A stretch of 64,000 nt of DNA from Maritalea porphyrae (GCF_030159895.1 NZ_BSNI01000002.1:2568306-2632305), one strand, 5' to 3'. Shown: positions 12,613 to 23,291, numbered from the stretch's first letter. Numbers and translations: made by a program. The notes: generated by a model not told the origin, from the sequence alone.

Positions 12613-13707
12613 CTATTCTTCTTCATTGGCTGCTTGTTCGGCAACCGATGCAAGCTTTTGCACGGCATCGTGCAAGCTTAGCTTTTTGGCGTTGGCCGCC
12701 ATGTTTTTCAATTTTTCTGGATCACTCAGAATGATGGTAAGCTCTTTAGCCAGCAAATGAGGTGAAAGCGTGCCTTGCTCTAGAATAACACCGCCTCCCA
12801 CATCAACCATATTCTTTGCATTGTGCAATTGATCCTGATCCAACGATCCCGGCAGTGGAACATAAACACCCGGTCGCCCTATGCGCGCCAATTCAAAAAT
12901 TGTACTTGCGCCAGATCGGCAGATCACCAAATGCGATCTTGAAATTCGTCTTGGCAAATCCTTGAAGAATGGTGCCAACTCGACGTTCAAACGTGTTTCC
13001 GCGTAGACAGCAGTCACACGTTTCAAGTCTTCCTCGCGACATTGCTGCACCAATCGAATGCGCTGGCGCAACTCGTCTGGAATGTTCATCATCGCGCCCG
13101 GCAGCATGTCAGAAAACACGCGCGCACCGTGCGATCCACCAGTCACCAAGACGTTGATCGGGCCATCAGGATCAATCGCAGGGTATGGCACCTCCGCCAT
13201 CTCGTGGACGACTTCGCGCACAGGATTGCCTGTCACGGTACATTTGTCCTCGAACTTATCGGCATATTTGGTGCAATCAAAGCTCAACGCGATAATATCC
13301 GCGAAACGTGCGGTGGCTCGATTTGCTCTACCGAGCACAGCATTTTGTTCATGCAGTATTGTTGGAATGCCACGCAGCGTTGCCGCAATCAATGGTGGAA
13401 ATGTTGGATAGCCACCAAATCCGATGACCGCGTCAGGGTCTTCTTTCTTTAAAATTCGACGTGATTTTGCAATGCCCTGCAAAATCGAAATCCCTGCTTC
13501 GAGCGCCTTAATCGGGCGTCGAAAATTAGGTGTCGCCGATGGTATCACATGCACTTTTTCCGCTGGAAAATCTGCCGCAAAATCATTCGCGCGGCCATCT
13601 GTCATCAGTTGGACAGAATGCCCGCGCTTAATGAATTCTTGCGCAAGAGCTTGGGCTGGGAACAAATGGCCACCTGAACCGCCAGCAGATACGATAAACT
13701 TACTCAT
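12613..13707 (-). CDS. murG: Lipid II synthase MurG (GlcNAc transferase)
   Basis: Membrane-associated glycosyltransferase that converts lipid I to lipid II on the inner face of the membrane. It has 364 residues with two Rossmann-like domains: the N-terminal glycine loop SAGGSGGHLFPAQALA, a second loop in VLVTGGSHGARVF, and the UDP-GlcNAc binding region SHLVICRSGASTIFELARIG. The ATG overlaps the ftsW stop as ATGA, so the two are translationally coupled. Confidence 0.97.
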   Translation of the reverse strand: MSKFIVSAGGSGGHLFPAQALAQEFIKRGHSVQLMTDGRANDFAADFPAEKVHVIPSATPNFRRPIKALEAGISILQGIAKSRRILKKEDPDAVIGFGGYPTFPPLIAATLRGIPTILHEQNAVLGRANRATARFADIIALSFDCTKYADKFEDKCTVTGNPVREVVHEMAEVPYPAIDPDGPINVLVTGGSHGARVFSDMLPGAMMNIPDELRQRIRLVQQCREEDLKRVTAVYAETRLNVELAPFFKDLPRRISRSHLVICRSGASTIFELARIGRPGVYVPLPGSLDQDQLHNAKNMVDVGGGVILEQGTLSPHLLAKELTIILSDPEKLKNMAANAKKLSLHDAVQKLASVAEQAANEEE

Positions 13708-14876
13708 GCAACCTCTTGACCAGCTGCCATACGGAAAGTGGGCAACCCAGATTGAATTGTGTGTTCAGGTTTGCGGCGAGTTAGGCCAAGCAGAATGCCC
13801 ATGCCAAAAGCAATCGCGATCATCGACGTGCCGCCCGAAGATACAAACGGCAGGGTCATCCCTTTTGGTGGAATAAGGTTGAGATTAACGAGTAAATTAA
13901 TACAGGCCTGCATACCAAACTGAACGGCAATTGCGCTGATCGCCAAACGTGAAAACAGATTCTGCTGCAACTGCGCCAAATACATGCAGCGCGCTACAAC
14001 AAATGCGATCAAAGCGACCAAACCAAGGCAAAACAGTATACCGAATTCACCAGCCGCGGCAGAAAACACAAAGTCGGCATGCGCATCAGGCAGTGCACGC
14101 TTTGCCATACCCTCACCCGGACCTAGACCAAACCAACCACCTTCAAGTAGTGACTGCAGCGCTTTCTCCACCTGGTAGTTGTCGCCCGTCTCAGGGTTCA
14201 AAAAAGCGTCAAAGCGCCGGGTAACGTGCGGGAACATGAAATAGGCAGCCGTTATTCCAGCAAGCGATATGCCGCCAAGCACCAAAATTACCCACCACGA
14301 TATGCCGGAAATGAACAACAGCCCCGCCCAGGTCAAAACAACGAGAGCGGTTTGCCCAATATCGGGCTGCAACAAAAGCACCCCAGCAATGCCAATCAAA
14401 ATTGCAATTGTCAGCAAATGCCCTGGCAATTCTGGTGCGCGCATCTGCTCAGAAATGAGCCACGCGGCAATGATCGCAAATGCCGGTTTTACAAACTCAG
14501 AAGGCTGCAAAGAAAAACCCATCAACGAAATCCATCGTTGTGAGCCTTTAATCTCAGTACCAATAAACAGGGTCAACACCATCAGCGCCGACATGACAAT
14601 GAGAACGACGAATGCCAGCCGCCGTGCTTGTTTTGAAGAAAGAAACGAGCCTGCGATCAAAACACCAATTGTTGGGACCAAAAAGATGATGTGACGGATG
14701 GTAAAATGCCACTCGCTCAGACCAATCCGAACAGCAACAGCGGGACTTGCGGCAAACGACATCATGACACCAGCCGCCAACAAACCAAACAACGCGGCGA
14801 GCAATGGACGATCTACCGTCCACCACCATTCCGCTAATGGGGTTTTACGTTCTCTCGAAAACTCGCGTAAAAACAT
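13704..14876 (-). CDS. ftsW: Lipid II polymerase FtsW (SEDS family)
   Basis: Polytopic glycosyltransferase that polymerises lipid II at the septum together with FtsI. About 390 residues with roughly ten hydrophobic segments. The N-terminus PLAEWWWTVDRPLLAALFG and the SEDS signature NLNLIPPKGMTLPFVSSGG are clear. ATG at 14876 (start of MFLREFSRERKTPL) is preferred to an in-frame TTG at 14897. Only 102 bases separate this start from the mraY stop. In most rhizobia murD sits in that place, and here it does not. Confidence 0.96.
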   Translation of the reverse strand: MFLREFSRERKTPLAEWWWTVDRPLLAALFGLLAAGVMMSFAASPAVAVRIGLSEWHFTIRHIIFLVPTIGVLIAGSFLSSKQARRLAFVVLIVMSALMVLTLFIGTEIKGSQRWISLMGFSLQPSEFVKPAFAIIAAWLISEQMRAPELPGHLLTIAILIGIAGVLLLQPDIGQTALVVLTWAGLLFISGISWWVILVLGGISLAGITAAYFMFPHVTRRFDAFLNPETGDNYQVEKALQSLLEGGWFGLGPGEGMAKRALPDAHADFVFSAAAGEFGILFCLGLVALIAFVVARCMYLAQLQQNLFSRLAISAIAVQFGMQACINLLVNLNLIPPKGMTLPFVSSGGTSMIAIAFGMGILLGLTRRKPEHTIQSGLPTFRMAAGQEVA

Positions 14877-14978
14877 GTAGTTAACCGCACAACACAATTG
14901 GTCTCAAACTTGGTATATAAAACTACACCAAATTTGGTTACCAACTCGCAACGATTTGACAATTTATCTGAGTACTGT

Positions 14979-16064
14979 CTACCGCAGTTTGAGCGACGAT
15001 AGACCAATCATTGCCAACACGAACGAGATAATCCAAAAGCGGATAACGATCTGGCTCTCAGTCCAACCCAGATGTTCGAAATGGTGATGGATTGGCGCCA
15101 TCTTAAAGATGCGCTTTCCTGTCGTCTTAAATGAAATCACCTGCACAATTACAGAAACCGTTTCCAACACAAACAGCCCACCAATAATTGCCAGAACGAT
15201 TTCGTGTTTTGTCGCGACCGCAATTGCACCCAACATACCACCAAGCGCGAGTGACCCGGTATCACCCATGAAGATTGATGCGGGGGGTGCGTTGAACCAC
15301 AAAAAGCCCAACCCGGCCCCAATTAGCGCACCACACAACACAGCCAGCTCACCTGTTCCGGGAACAAAGTTGATCAACAGATAATTTGAGAAAACCTCGT
15401 TACCAACCAAATAAGCAATCAATCCAAACGATCCTGCAGCAATCATCACCGGCACGATTGCAAGCCCATCAAGGCCATCGGTAAGGTTCACCGAATTTCC
15501 CGCAGCTACGATTATGAACCCGCCAAAAACGACAAAGAAAATGCCAAGATCGACAGCAAAGTCTTTGATAAACGGAAAGGCCAGTGAAGTCGCAAATGGT
15601 GCTTCGCCAAGCTGAGAAACTGCGTAGCAAGCAATGGCCGCAATTACAGACTCAAGCACCAATCGCTGTCGTCCGCCAAAACCAGAATTGGTGGCTTTGC
15701 TAACTTTCAGATAGTCATCATAAAAGCCAATCGCGCCAAATCCGACGGTTACACCCAAAACTATCCATACATAGGGGTTTGAAAGGTTGGCCCACAAAAG
15801 CGTTGAAACAATCACACTTACCAAAATCATCAGGCCGCCCATTGTTGGCGTCCCTTTTTTGGTAATCAAATGACTTTGAGGTCCATCTTCGCGGATCGGC
15901 TGACCGTGCCCTTGGCGCACTTTGAGATGTGAAATCACCTGAGGTCCAAAGATAAAGACGATAAACAACGCCGTTATTGTAGCGCCACCGGTTCTAAACG
16001 TTAGATACCGAAATACATTTAGCGCTGCAAACTGATCGCCAAATTGCTGCAAAAAATAGAACAT
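14979..16064 (-). CDS. mraY: Phospho-N-acetylmuramoyl-pentapeptide transferase
   Basis: Polytopic enzyme that links UDP-MurNAc-pentapeptide to undecaprenyl phosphate, giving lipid I. It has 361 residues, the standard length, with about ten membrane segments. Conserved loops: [14 protein letters not shown], the aspartates of [24 protein letters not shown], and the C-terminal [22 protein letters not shown] start at 16064, 30 bases after the murF stop. Confidence 0.97.
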   Translation of the reverse strand: MFYFLQQFGDQFAALNVFRYLTFRTGGATITALFIVFIFGPQVISHLKVRQGHGQPIREDGPQSHLITKKGTPTMGGLMILVSVIVSTLLWANLSNPYVWIVLGVTVGFGAIGFYDDYLKVSKATNSGFGGRQRLVLESVIAAIACYAVSQLGEAPFATSLAFPFIKDFAVDLGIFFVVFGGFIIVAAGNSVNLTDGLDGLAIVPVMIAAGSFGLIAYLVGNEVFSNYLLINFVPGTGELAVLCGALIGAGLGFLWFNAPPASIFMGDTGSLALGGMLGAIAVATKHEIVLAIIGGLFVLETVSVIVQVISFKTTGKRIFKMAPIHHHFEHLGWTESQIVIRFWIISFVLAMIGLSSLKLR

Positions 16065-16094
16065 GCAGGTTTCAACCTTTTGTCTTGCTCAAAC

Positions 16095-17489
16095 TCAAGA
16101 ATAGCGCCCACGCAGCTGATCAACAACAGGGCTAAGTTTGGTGCCTTTTGATCCTTTGACCATAACAAGGTCACCTGGCGCAAGCTCTTCGGTCAACAAA
16201 TCAGCAACATGCTCCGCGCTTGCGTGGTGAATTGTGTCCAGTTTACCTTCGAGTCTTTGCGCAAGATTGTCCATAAGCGGCCCAACCAAGATGACTTTGG
16301 AGAAACCTGCAGACAACACCGCGTCTTCGAGTTCTTCGTGCAGCTGAGGCGAACTATCTCCCAGTTCCAGCATGTCACCCAAAACCCCAATTTTCCGGTG
16401 CTCCCGGCTCAAGCCTTGAACGATACCAAGTGCAGCTCGCATTGATACTGGATTTGCATTGAAGCTCTCGTCCAGAAGCATAGCGTCACCTTCCGCCAAA
16501 TTCAGTTTAATGATTTGCCCACGACCAGGCGGCGCAATGAATTCCAGCATCGCATCAGCCAAGACACGCACATCCAGACCCAGCGCATCGCCAACGGAAA
16601 TTGCAGCAGCGGCATTTGACATCGCATGCGCACCGAATTGAGGCACGCGGATTTGAAGAGTTAACTCTCCGATTCTTAAATCACCACGCATTCCAGTTGC
16701 TACGCGCTCGACATTGTGCAGCGATATGTCTGCTTCAGCATCAAAACCAAAAGTCGCAATGCTGGTTATTTCGAGTTCTGAAGCGCGATCTATTAAGGCG
16801 TCCAAACAGTCATGATCTGCACCAAGCAGCACTTTGCCGTTGGGCTCAAGCCCTTCGAATATCTCCGCTTTCGCGGCAGCAATACCCAGTACGTCATCAA
16901 AGTGCTCGAGATGCACAGCGCCAACATTGGTCACCACAGCAATGTGTGGCCTGATCAATTTCACTAGCGGGCGGATTTCATTGGCATGGTTCATCCCCAC
17001 TTCAAACACACCAAATTCAGTGTCCTTGGGCATGCGTGCAAGCATAAGTGGCACCCCCCAGTGGTTATTGAAGGATCGAATGGATGCGTGGGTGCGGCCG
17101 ACACACTCAAGCCCAATCCGCACAGCTTCTTTTGTAGATGTTTTGCCCACGCTGCCCGTAATCGCAACAATCTTGGCATCAGTACGGGCACGTGCTGCCA
17201 CAGCCAGACGTTCTAGAGCACGAAGCGGGTCATCAACAACAATTAGCGGCAAGTCAGTCGACGCGGTTTGTGCCCATTCTTTTGCAACCAGCGCGGCACC
17301 TGCGCCTTTTTCAATTGCCTGGGCGACAAAGTCATGGCCGTCAAATTGTTCGCCTTTAATGGCAACAAATAGTTCGCTGGGCACGATATCACGTGTATCG
17401 ATCGATATGCCAACAATTTCATCAGCACACATAGAAGAGGCCACCCCATTGGTGGCCGCCACAATCTCATTCAGTTGCCATAAGGACAT
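16095..17489 (-). CDS. murF: UDP-MurNAc-tripeptide--D-alanyl-D-alanine ligase
   Basis: Adds the D-Ala-D-Ala dipeptide to the stem peptide. It has 464 residues with three Mur ligase domains. Motifs: SIDTRDIVPSELFVAI in the N-terminal domain, the P-loop ITGSVGKTSTKE, the central EVGMNHANEI, and DESFNANPVSMRAAL. ATG at 17489 begins three bases after the murE stop. It supplies the substrate of mraY, the next gene. Confidence 0.97.
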   Translation of the reverse strand: MSLWQLNEIVAATNGVASSMCADEIVGISIDTRDIVPSELFVAIKGEQFDGHDFVAQAIEKGAGAALVAKEWAQTASTDLPLIVVDDPLRALERLAVAARARTDAKIVAITGSVGKTSTKEAVRIGLECVGRTHASIRSFNNHWGVPLMLARMPKDTEFGVFEVGMNHANEIRPLVKLIRPHIAVVTNVGAVHLEHFDDVLGIAAAKAEIFEGLEPNGKVLLGADHDCLDALIDRASELEITSIATFGFDAEADISLHNVERVATGMRGDLRIGELTLQIRVPQFGAHAMSNAAAAISVGDALGLDVRVLADAMLEFIAPPGRGQIIKLNLAEGDAMLLDESFNANPVSMRAALGIVQGLSREHRKIGVLGDMLELGDSSPQLHEELEDAVLSAGFSKVILVGPLMDNLAQRLEGKLDTIHHASAEHVADLLTEELAPGDLVMVKGSKGTKLSPVVDQLRGRYS

Positions 17490-17492
17490 GGG

Positions 17493-18935
17493 TTAGGTAC
17501 CAACCGCCTTCAGCACCACTTCATGATCAGAGAAATGGTGCTTCGTTTCACCAATAATCTGGTAGTCCTCATGGCCTTTCCCCGCGATTAGCAAAACATC
17601 ACCAGGTCCCAGTAACGAAATGCCGTGTTGAATCGCCTCGCCGCGACCAGCAATTTGCACAAGATTAGAGTTTTCCGCCAAGACGTCTGCACGAATTGCA
17701 GCAGGGTCTTCAGTCCGCGGATTGTCATCAGTCAAAATGGCAATGTCTGAATTGTTGCCCGCCGCAGCGCCCATTGGGCCGCGTTTGCCTTTGTCCCGAT
17801 CGCCCCCGCAACCGAAAACAGATATCAGTCTCTCTTTGGCAAATGGACGAAGTGCTTGCAAAGCGGTCTCAAGTGCATCCGGTGTATGCGCGTAATCGAC
17901 GAAAATTGCAGCCCCATTATGTTCAGCGACCAATTCCAAGCGCCCCTTTGCACCTTCAAGTTTAGAAAGGCTTTCAAGGGCATCATCTTTATCAATGCCT
18001 GTTGAAACAGCCATTGCAAAAGCAACCAAGGCATTGGTGACCTGAAATTTACCAGCCAATGGCAAATAAAACTCAGCATCTTCGCCAACCAAACGGCCTG
18101 TCACGCGCTGTCCGTAACCTTCAGGTTCAATATTTGTGACTTCGAAATAGGCACCATTTTCACCCACAGTGATCACAGTTGCCTCACGCTCAAGACCAGC
18201 AAACATAAATGGCGTCGCTTCTTCGTCATCCATATTGATCACGCAGGTGCCGCCTGGTGCCATCAAGTCTTTGAACAGTCGAAGTTTAGCGTCGTGATAG
18301 GCTTCCATCGTTTCATGATAATCAAGGTGATCACGTGAGAGGTTTGTAAAACCGACAACACTGAACTCCATCCCATCCAAACGGCGTTGATCCAGACCAT
18401 GGCTAGACGCTTCCATCGCAACGTGGTCGATGTTCGCGCTTTTGAGTTGCTGCAACGTCTGATGCAAACTCATGGCGCCCGGTGTCGTCAATTCGCCACC
18501 AGTTGTGTGACCATCAACGGTAACACCAAGCGTGCCAACGCTGGCACCGCGCACATTGTTCAACTCCCAGATTTGCCGAATAAACGAAACGACAGATGTT
18601 TTGCCATTGGTGCCTGTTACCGCAACTGCAACTTCTGGTTGCGGCTCACATACTCGACGTGCAGCGCGGGCAAAGCACGCGCGTACATCATTCACAAGAT
18701 ACACAGGCACGCCCGCATCAAAGTCCAATCCCCGATCTGTAATGATCGCGGCAGCACCTAGCCGTATGACATCCCGCACAAATTCGTTTCCGTGTGCCTT
18801 GGCACCGGGTAAAGCAAAAAATGCAAACCCGCTCGATACCTTTTGCGAATGCGAAGTGATACCTGCAACGTCCATGTCGCGGATCTCTTGAGCGTCGCTC
18901 GCGCCTTCCAAAAGCATTTTGAGGGAAAAGCCCAT
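17493..18935 (-). CDS. murE: UDP-MurNAc-L-Ala-D-Glu--meso-diaminopimelate ligase
   Basis: Adds meso-diaminopimelate as the third stem-peptide residue. About 480 residues. Motifs: DSRQ-type N-terminal loop at AGITSHSQKVSSG, the P-loop VTGTNGKTSVVSF, and DYAHTPDALE. The DNPR motif in TDDNPRTEDP marks specificity for meso-diaminopimelate rather than lysine. The reading frame extends upstream to 19004, but ATG at 18935 (MGFSLKMLLEG) has AAGGGG upstream and lies 10 bases after the ftsI stop, so it is chosen. Confidence 0.96.
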   Translation of the reverse strand: MGFSLKMLLEGASDAQEIRDMDVAGITSHSQKVSSGFAFFALPGAKAHGNEFVRDVIRLGAAAIITDRGLDFDAGVPVYLVNDVRACFARAARRVCEPQPEVAVAVTGTNGKTSVVSFIRQIWELNNVRGASVGTLGVTVDGHTTGGELTTPGAMSLHQTLQQLKSANIDHVAMEASSHGLDQRRLDGMEFSVVGFTNLSRDHLDYHETMEAYHDAKLRLFKDLMAPGGTCVINMDDEEATPFMFAGLEREATVITVGENGAYFEVTNIEPEGYGQRVTGRLVGEDAEFYLPLAGKFQVTNALVAFAMAVSTGIDKDDALESLSKLEGAKGRLELVAEHNGAAIFVDYAHTPDALETALQALRPFAKERLISVFGCGGDRDKGKRGPMGAAAGNNSDIAILTDDNPRTEDPAAIRADVLAENSNLVQIAGRGEAIQHGISLLGPGDVLLIAGKGHEDYQIIGETKHHFSDHEVVLKAVGT

Positions 18936-18945
18936 ATTGTGCCCC

Positions 18946-20649
18946 TTATCGTAATTCAACTGGTACCAGTTGTGCATCGAGTTCTGGATCAAGATTAGGC
19001 ACAATTCCTAGCATTGGTGCAACCCTTTCAATGATCCGGCCCGTCACAGCACCGGCGTTCCAAGCAGCAGTATGACCACTGCGTTCATCTTCTTTTTTCG
19101 GCTCATCCACCAAGATGACCATCGCATATTGAGGTGCATCCATCGGAAATGCCGAGGCAAAAACATTTAGTAGTTTGTCATCAGAATACTTGCCATCTAC
19201 CACCTTCTCGGCGGTTCCGGTTTTGCCACCAACACGATAGCCATCCGGCGCAGCTTTGCGGCCAGACCCCTCAATCGCATTAAGACGCAGCAAATAGCGA
19301 ATTTGATCGCTAGTGCGTTCATTTATAACCTTTTTGCTGTTCGCAAGCGCGGCAATTCTGTCGCGTGGCAGCAATGTCGGCGCAATCAAATCACCACCAT
19401 TTACAAGTGCTGCATATGCAGTAAGAAGTTGCAGTGGCGTAATTGAAAGCCCATGCCCAAAAGAGGCGGTGGCGGCCCCGACCTCAGAGAACTTATCTTT
19501 GATTTGGCTTTGTGTCTTTTCAGGCAATTCGATGACCGGTGAGCCATCCATTCCAACGTTGGTTAGAAACGCACGAAAACGCTCTTTGCCCATCGCCTGC
19601 ATCATTTTGATGGTGCCGATGTTTGATGAGTATTTGATCACTTCCGGCAAACTAAGAACACGTTTTTTGGCATGAAAATCGCCAATTCTAAAGCGGCCAA
19701 ATTGCACCGGTTTCGTTGCATCAAACTCATCAGTTATTTGCACCAAACCGGAATCGAGCGCAGCAGCGGCGGTAATTGGCTTCAAAGTCGAACCAAGTTC
19801 AAATTTGCCTGCCGTAATACGATTGATCCGCCCCTCTTCCAGCGCGCCTGCAGGCATGTTTGGATCAAAATCAGGCAGCGAAACCAACGCAACAATTTCG
19901 CCGGTCTGCACATTCATCATAACACCAGCAGCAGCAATTGCTTGGTACCGGGTCAGCGCATCTTCAAGCTCGCGGTGCATTGCGTGCTGAACACGCAAAT
20001 CAATAGATAATTCAACAGGTTGTAGCGACCTGTCACGGGCAAACCCCAAATCTTGCAGCAATGCAACCTCACGTTGATCCAAGTGGCGCTCCAACCCTGC
20101 AATTCCGACATTGTCGACGTTCACCGCACCAAGGATGTGCGCAGCAACATTTCCGCCTGGATAGAAGCGCCGAGATTCTGAAACAAAATCGATGCCAGGA
20201 ATGCCCAAGCGTAATATGCGCTCTTTTTGCTGTGGCGTAAGTTCGCGTTTGAGCCAAACAAAACCCTCATCGCCATCCAGGCGCTCGCGAAGCCATTTGC
20301 GATCCATGGTGGGAAATTCAGCAGAAAGTGCTTCAACCGCCTCATCAACGTCGATGATCCGACGAGGTTCTGCGAACAATGATGGCACTTGAATATCAAT
20401 CGCCAATGGACTGCCATTTCGATCCAGCAGCGCAGGACGAGTCGCCGTCAGCGCCGGACGCGCCTGCCCAAGCGTCACGTCATCGACTTGAACGGTCGCC
20501 AGCATCACAAGGCGAATGGCAACAACCGCAAAAACGACCATAGCAATTGCGATCGTTAGCCGAATACGGCTTTTGGTCATATGTCCACGCGACTTACGCG
20601 CGCCATCAATGGCAATGCTTGGCGTGTTTTCGTGCATCACATCACTCAT
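18946..20649 (-). CDS. ftsI: Septal peptidoglycan transpeptidase FtsI (PBP3)
   Basis: Class B penicillin-binding protein that cross-links septal peptidoglycan. About 567 residues: a short cytoplasmic tail, one membrane anchor near residues 28-48, a dimerisation domain, then the transpeptidase domain. The catalytic motifs are all present: STLK at about 287-290, SSN at about 341-343 and KTGTAEK at about 476-482. ATG at 20649 overlaps the ftsL stop by eight bases (ATGAGTGA); the reading frame runs on to 20664. Confidence 0.96.
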   Translation of the reverse strand: MSDVMHENTPSIAIDGARKSRGHMTKSRIRLTIAIAMVVFAVVAIRLVMLATVQVDDVTLGQARPALTATRPALLDRNGSPLAIDIQVPSLFAEPRRIIDVDEAVEALSAEFPTMDRKWLRERLDGDEGFVWLKRELTPQQKERILRLGIPGIDFVSESRRFYPGGNVAAHILGAVNVDNVGIAGLERHLDQREVALLQDLGFARDRSLQPVELSIDLRVQHAMHRELEDALTRYQAIAAAGVMMNVQTGEIVALVSLPDFDPNMPAGALEEGRINRITAGKFELGSTLKPITAAAALDSGLVQITDEFDATKPVQFGRFRIGDFHAKKRVLSLPEVIKYSSNIGTIKMMQAMGKERFRAFLTNVGMDGSPVIELPEKTQSQIKDKFSEVGAATASFGHGLSITPLQLLTAYAALVNGGDLIAPTLLPRDRIAALANSKKVINERTSDQIRYLLRLNAIEGSGRKAAPDGYRVGGKTGTAEKVVDGKYSDDKLLNVFASAFPMDAPQYAMVILVDEPKKEDERSGHTAAWNAGAVTGRIIERVAPMLGIVPNLDPELDAQLVPVELR

Positions 20650-21019
20650 TTGCCGACAACCCATCTAAATTACTTGGATCAACACCGGCGCCAAGTGACA
20701 TCAAAAGCGCGTCCAAACCATCAACATCTGGCTCTTTTGGCCGCATCGGCACATCATCTAATGAACCATATTGTTCCACAACCAACGGCGCGATATTCAA
20801 TGCCTCAGCATGTCGCTCTACAATCGCTTGCAATCGTGCAGGCTGATTTAGGAAGGCCCATTCGGCATCTAACGCACTAAGTATCTGCTTTTGCCCAGCA
20901 ATTTCTTGCTGCAATTCAATGACATTGGATTGCACAACTTCGGTTCGGTACTTTTGTCCGTACACCATGATCAGCGCTAAGAAGCTTGTGCATAATAGGA
21001 AAAAATTGAACGCGCGCAT
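20642..21019 (-). CDS. ftsL: FtsL-like small division protein
   Basis: 125-residue bitopic protein in the usual ftsL place between rsmH and ftsI. It has a short N-terminal membrane segment (about residues 4-20, FFLLCTSFLALIMVYG), a heptad-rich helix (VVQSNVIELQQEIAGQKQIL) suited to a coiled coil with FtsB, and the FtsL-like NQPARLQAIVERH motif. The acidic C-terminal 35 residues are low in conservation. FtsL proteins diverge fast, so position and layout carry most of the call. The start overlaps the rsmH stop (TGATG). Confidence 0.85.
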   Translation of the reverse strand: MRAFNFFLLCTSFLALIMVYGQKYRTEVVQSNVIELQQEIAGQKQILSALDAEWAFLNQPARLQAIVERHAEALNIAPLVVEQYGSLDDVPMRPKEPDVDGLDALLMSLGAGVDPSNLDGLSANE

Positions 21020-21999
21020 CAGGAAACAAACTCCCGTCTTGCGTAACCAGGCACACCCAGTCCTTCAATACTCAACTCGCGCGCAGGTTCAGCATTTCGA
21101 GTAGCAAAGCGCAAGGTTGCAGAACGAGCGCGTGGATTGCGCTCCAATTCTTCTTTGCCTGCGCGAATTGGTTTTGAGACATCGTCCCATGGCAACGCAG
21201 CTTTTTGTTGCATTGGCGCGTGGCGCGAACCTTTTACTTGCGGTTTAAAGAAACGTTTCACGATCCGGTCTTCAACCGAATGAAAGCTAACCACTGCTAA
21301 AACGCCACCTTCGGTCAACAGTTTTTCGGCAGCATACAAACCACGCACAAGTTGCCCATATTCCGCATTTACGGCAATGCGCAGCGCCTGAAAGCTCTTT
21401 GTTGCAGGGTGAGATGCCCCGGCCTTGCGACCAAGTTTTGCCTCAATCAAATCGGCCAATTCTGCAGTTGTCTCAAATGGTTTTTCCGCGCGCCGAGCGA
21501 CAATAGCGCTGGCAACTTGCCGTGCACGGCGTTCTTCGCCTAGTTCAAATAGAATGTCGGAAATTTCACGTTCTTCACGCTCATTCACCAGATCGGCCGC
21601 GCTTTCACCTGCTTGCTCCATGCGCATATCGAGCGGTCCATCGCGCATAAATGAAAAGCCACGTTCGCCTTCATCTAGCTGCATTGAACTGACGCCAATA
21701 TCGAGTACAACAACATCGATTGGCGCAAACGCATTATTTGAAGCAAGTTTTTCGAGATCGGAAAAGCGGCCCCTTACGAAATTAAAGGTTTCACCAAACT
21801 CTTTCGAGATTTCTTCGACAAAGGCTTGCACATTCGGATCTCGATCTATGCCAGTGACCTTCGCTCCTGCGCGCAAAAATGCCCGCGTATAACCACCCGC
21901 ACCAAACGTGCCGTCGACCACGTGACGCCCATCAAGGGGCGACACAGCTTGAACGACTTCGTCCAAAAGCACTGAAATGTGGGGGGATTCTTGCGTCAA
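21019..21999 (-). CDS. rsmH: 16S rRNA (cytosine-1402 N4) methyltransferase RsmH (MraW)
   Basis: SAM-dependent methyltransferase that modifies C1402 of 16S rRNA, and first protein gene of the dcw cluster here. It has 326 residues. Seen: HISVLLDEVVQAV, the SAM loop VVDGTFGAGGYTRAFL, DVVVLDIGVSSMQLD, ERGFSFMRDGPLDMRM and the late VSFHSVEDRIVKRFF. The start is TTG at 21999: an in-frame stop lies only a few codons upstream and no ATG fits before the conserved region, so a rare start codon seems to be used. mraZ is absent upstream. Confidence 0.94.
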   Translation of the reverse strand: MTQESPHISVLLDEVVQAVSPLDGRHVVDGTFGAGGYTRAFLRAGAKVTGIDRDPNVQAFVEEISKEFGETFNFVRGRFSDLEKLASNNAFAPIDVVVLDIGVSSMQLDEGERGFSFMRDGPLDMRMEQAGESAADLVNEREEREISDILFELGEERRARQVASAIVARRAEKPFETTAELADLIEAKLGRKAGASHPATKSFQALRIAVNAEYGQLVRGLYAAEKLLTEGGVLAVVSFHSVEDRIVKRFFKPQVKGSRHAPMQQKAALPWDDVSKPIRAGKEELERNPRARSATLRFATRNAEPARELSIEGLGVPGYARREFVS

Positions 22000-22166
22000 A
22001 CAATTCTACGCAGCGTGCCAAAACACAACTAGCTGTACTCCCTATGCGCCCAATACTCAGGCGGTGCTACTCAAAGAAACTGATCTTTAACGCAGAACAA
22101 TTCCAAGCCGCATTTTCTATGATGAGGCTTAATTTTGTGTTGCTTTTGAAGTCGGTAAGGAAAAAA

Positions 22167-22540
<374 letters not shown>

Positions 22541-22571
22541 AGATGTGGCATATGCGGTGGCGCGTAAAAGG

Positions 22572-23291
22572 TCAAGCGAGTGAGTTATCTTGATGCTGTT
22601 TGCGACCATCCAAAATCGCATCATATGCTGAATTGATGGCAGCCATTTTTTTCGAGGTCACCTGCACCAAATCACTTGGCACGCCTTTGGCTATCAAGCG
22701 ATCCGGATGATGTTCGCTGACCAGCTTGCGATAGGCAATCTTGAGCTCTTTTTCAGAAACATTTCTATCAACGCCCAGAACAAAATAAGGATCTGTGTCT
22801 GCCATCACCACATGACGCGCCGCCAAGCGGGCAAACTCTTCATCTGTGAGACCAAATATCTCACCTACAACCTGCAAGTACTCAAGTTCGTCCTCATGTA
22901 CGAGTCCATCGGCCTCAGCGATATGAAACAAACCATCTAACACGTGCTCAAGCGCGTCACGATCTTCATGGAACAGCCGCTCAATTCGTTTGGCGTAGGA
23001 TTCAAAGCCAGCAACATCCTGCTGCGCTAAATCAAAAATCCGCTCGACTTGTTCTTCAGCCCCAACCGGAATTTGAACATTCTGACGAAAGGCCCGAATT
23101 TCATCGGCAGTCACAACACCATCGGCAGCAGCCATTTTTGCAGATAGCGCCACCAGTGACAGCGTAAACGCTGCGTCTTTGCCGCCAAGCAACCAATTTT
23201 CCGGATCAAAAAGTTGCGCAAGCGAACCCGCGATGCCCGTTCCTTGCGAAAATGAGCCTATTTTTTCCGAAATGATTTGCCAAACCGACAT
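22572..23291 (-). CDS. TerB/DnaJ-domain protein (DjlA-like)
   Basis: About 239 residues. The first two thirds match a TerB-like helical domain (SAKMAAADGVVTADEIRAF and HIAEADGLVHEDELEYL carry acidic repeats). The last 65 residues form a J domain with the HPD motif in VSEHHPDRL, which stimulates DnaK. The layout is that of DjlA, but no clear membrane anchor is seen at the N-terminus, so it may be cytosolic. ATG at 23291 is preferred to an upstream in-frame start at 23309, because GAGG lies before it. A perfect hairpin at 23306-23332 precedes the ribosome site. rnpB follows 31 bases downstream on the same strand. Confidence 0.85.
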   Translation of the reverse strand: MSVWQIISEKIGSFSQGTGIAGSLAQLFDPENWLLGGKDAAFTLSLVALSAKMAAADGVVTADEIRAFRQNVQIPVGAEEQVERIFDLAQQDVAGFESYAKRIERLFHEDRDALEHVLDGLFHIAEADGLVHEDELEYLQVVGEIFGLTDEEFARLAARHVVMADTDPYFVLGVDRNVSEKELKIAYRKLVSEHHPDRLIAKGVPSDLVQVTSKKMAAINSAYDAILDGRKQHQDNSLA

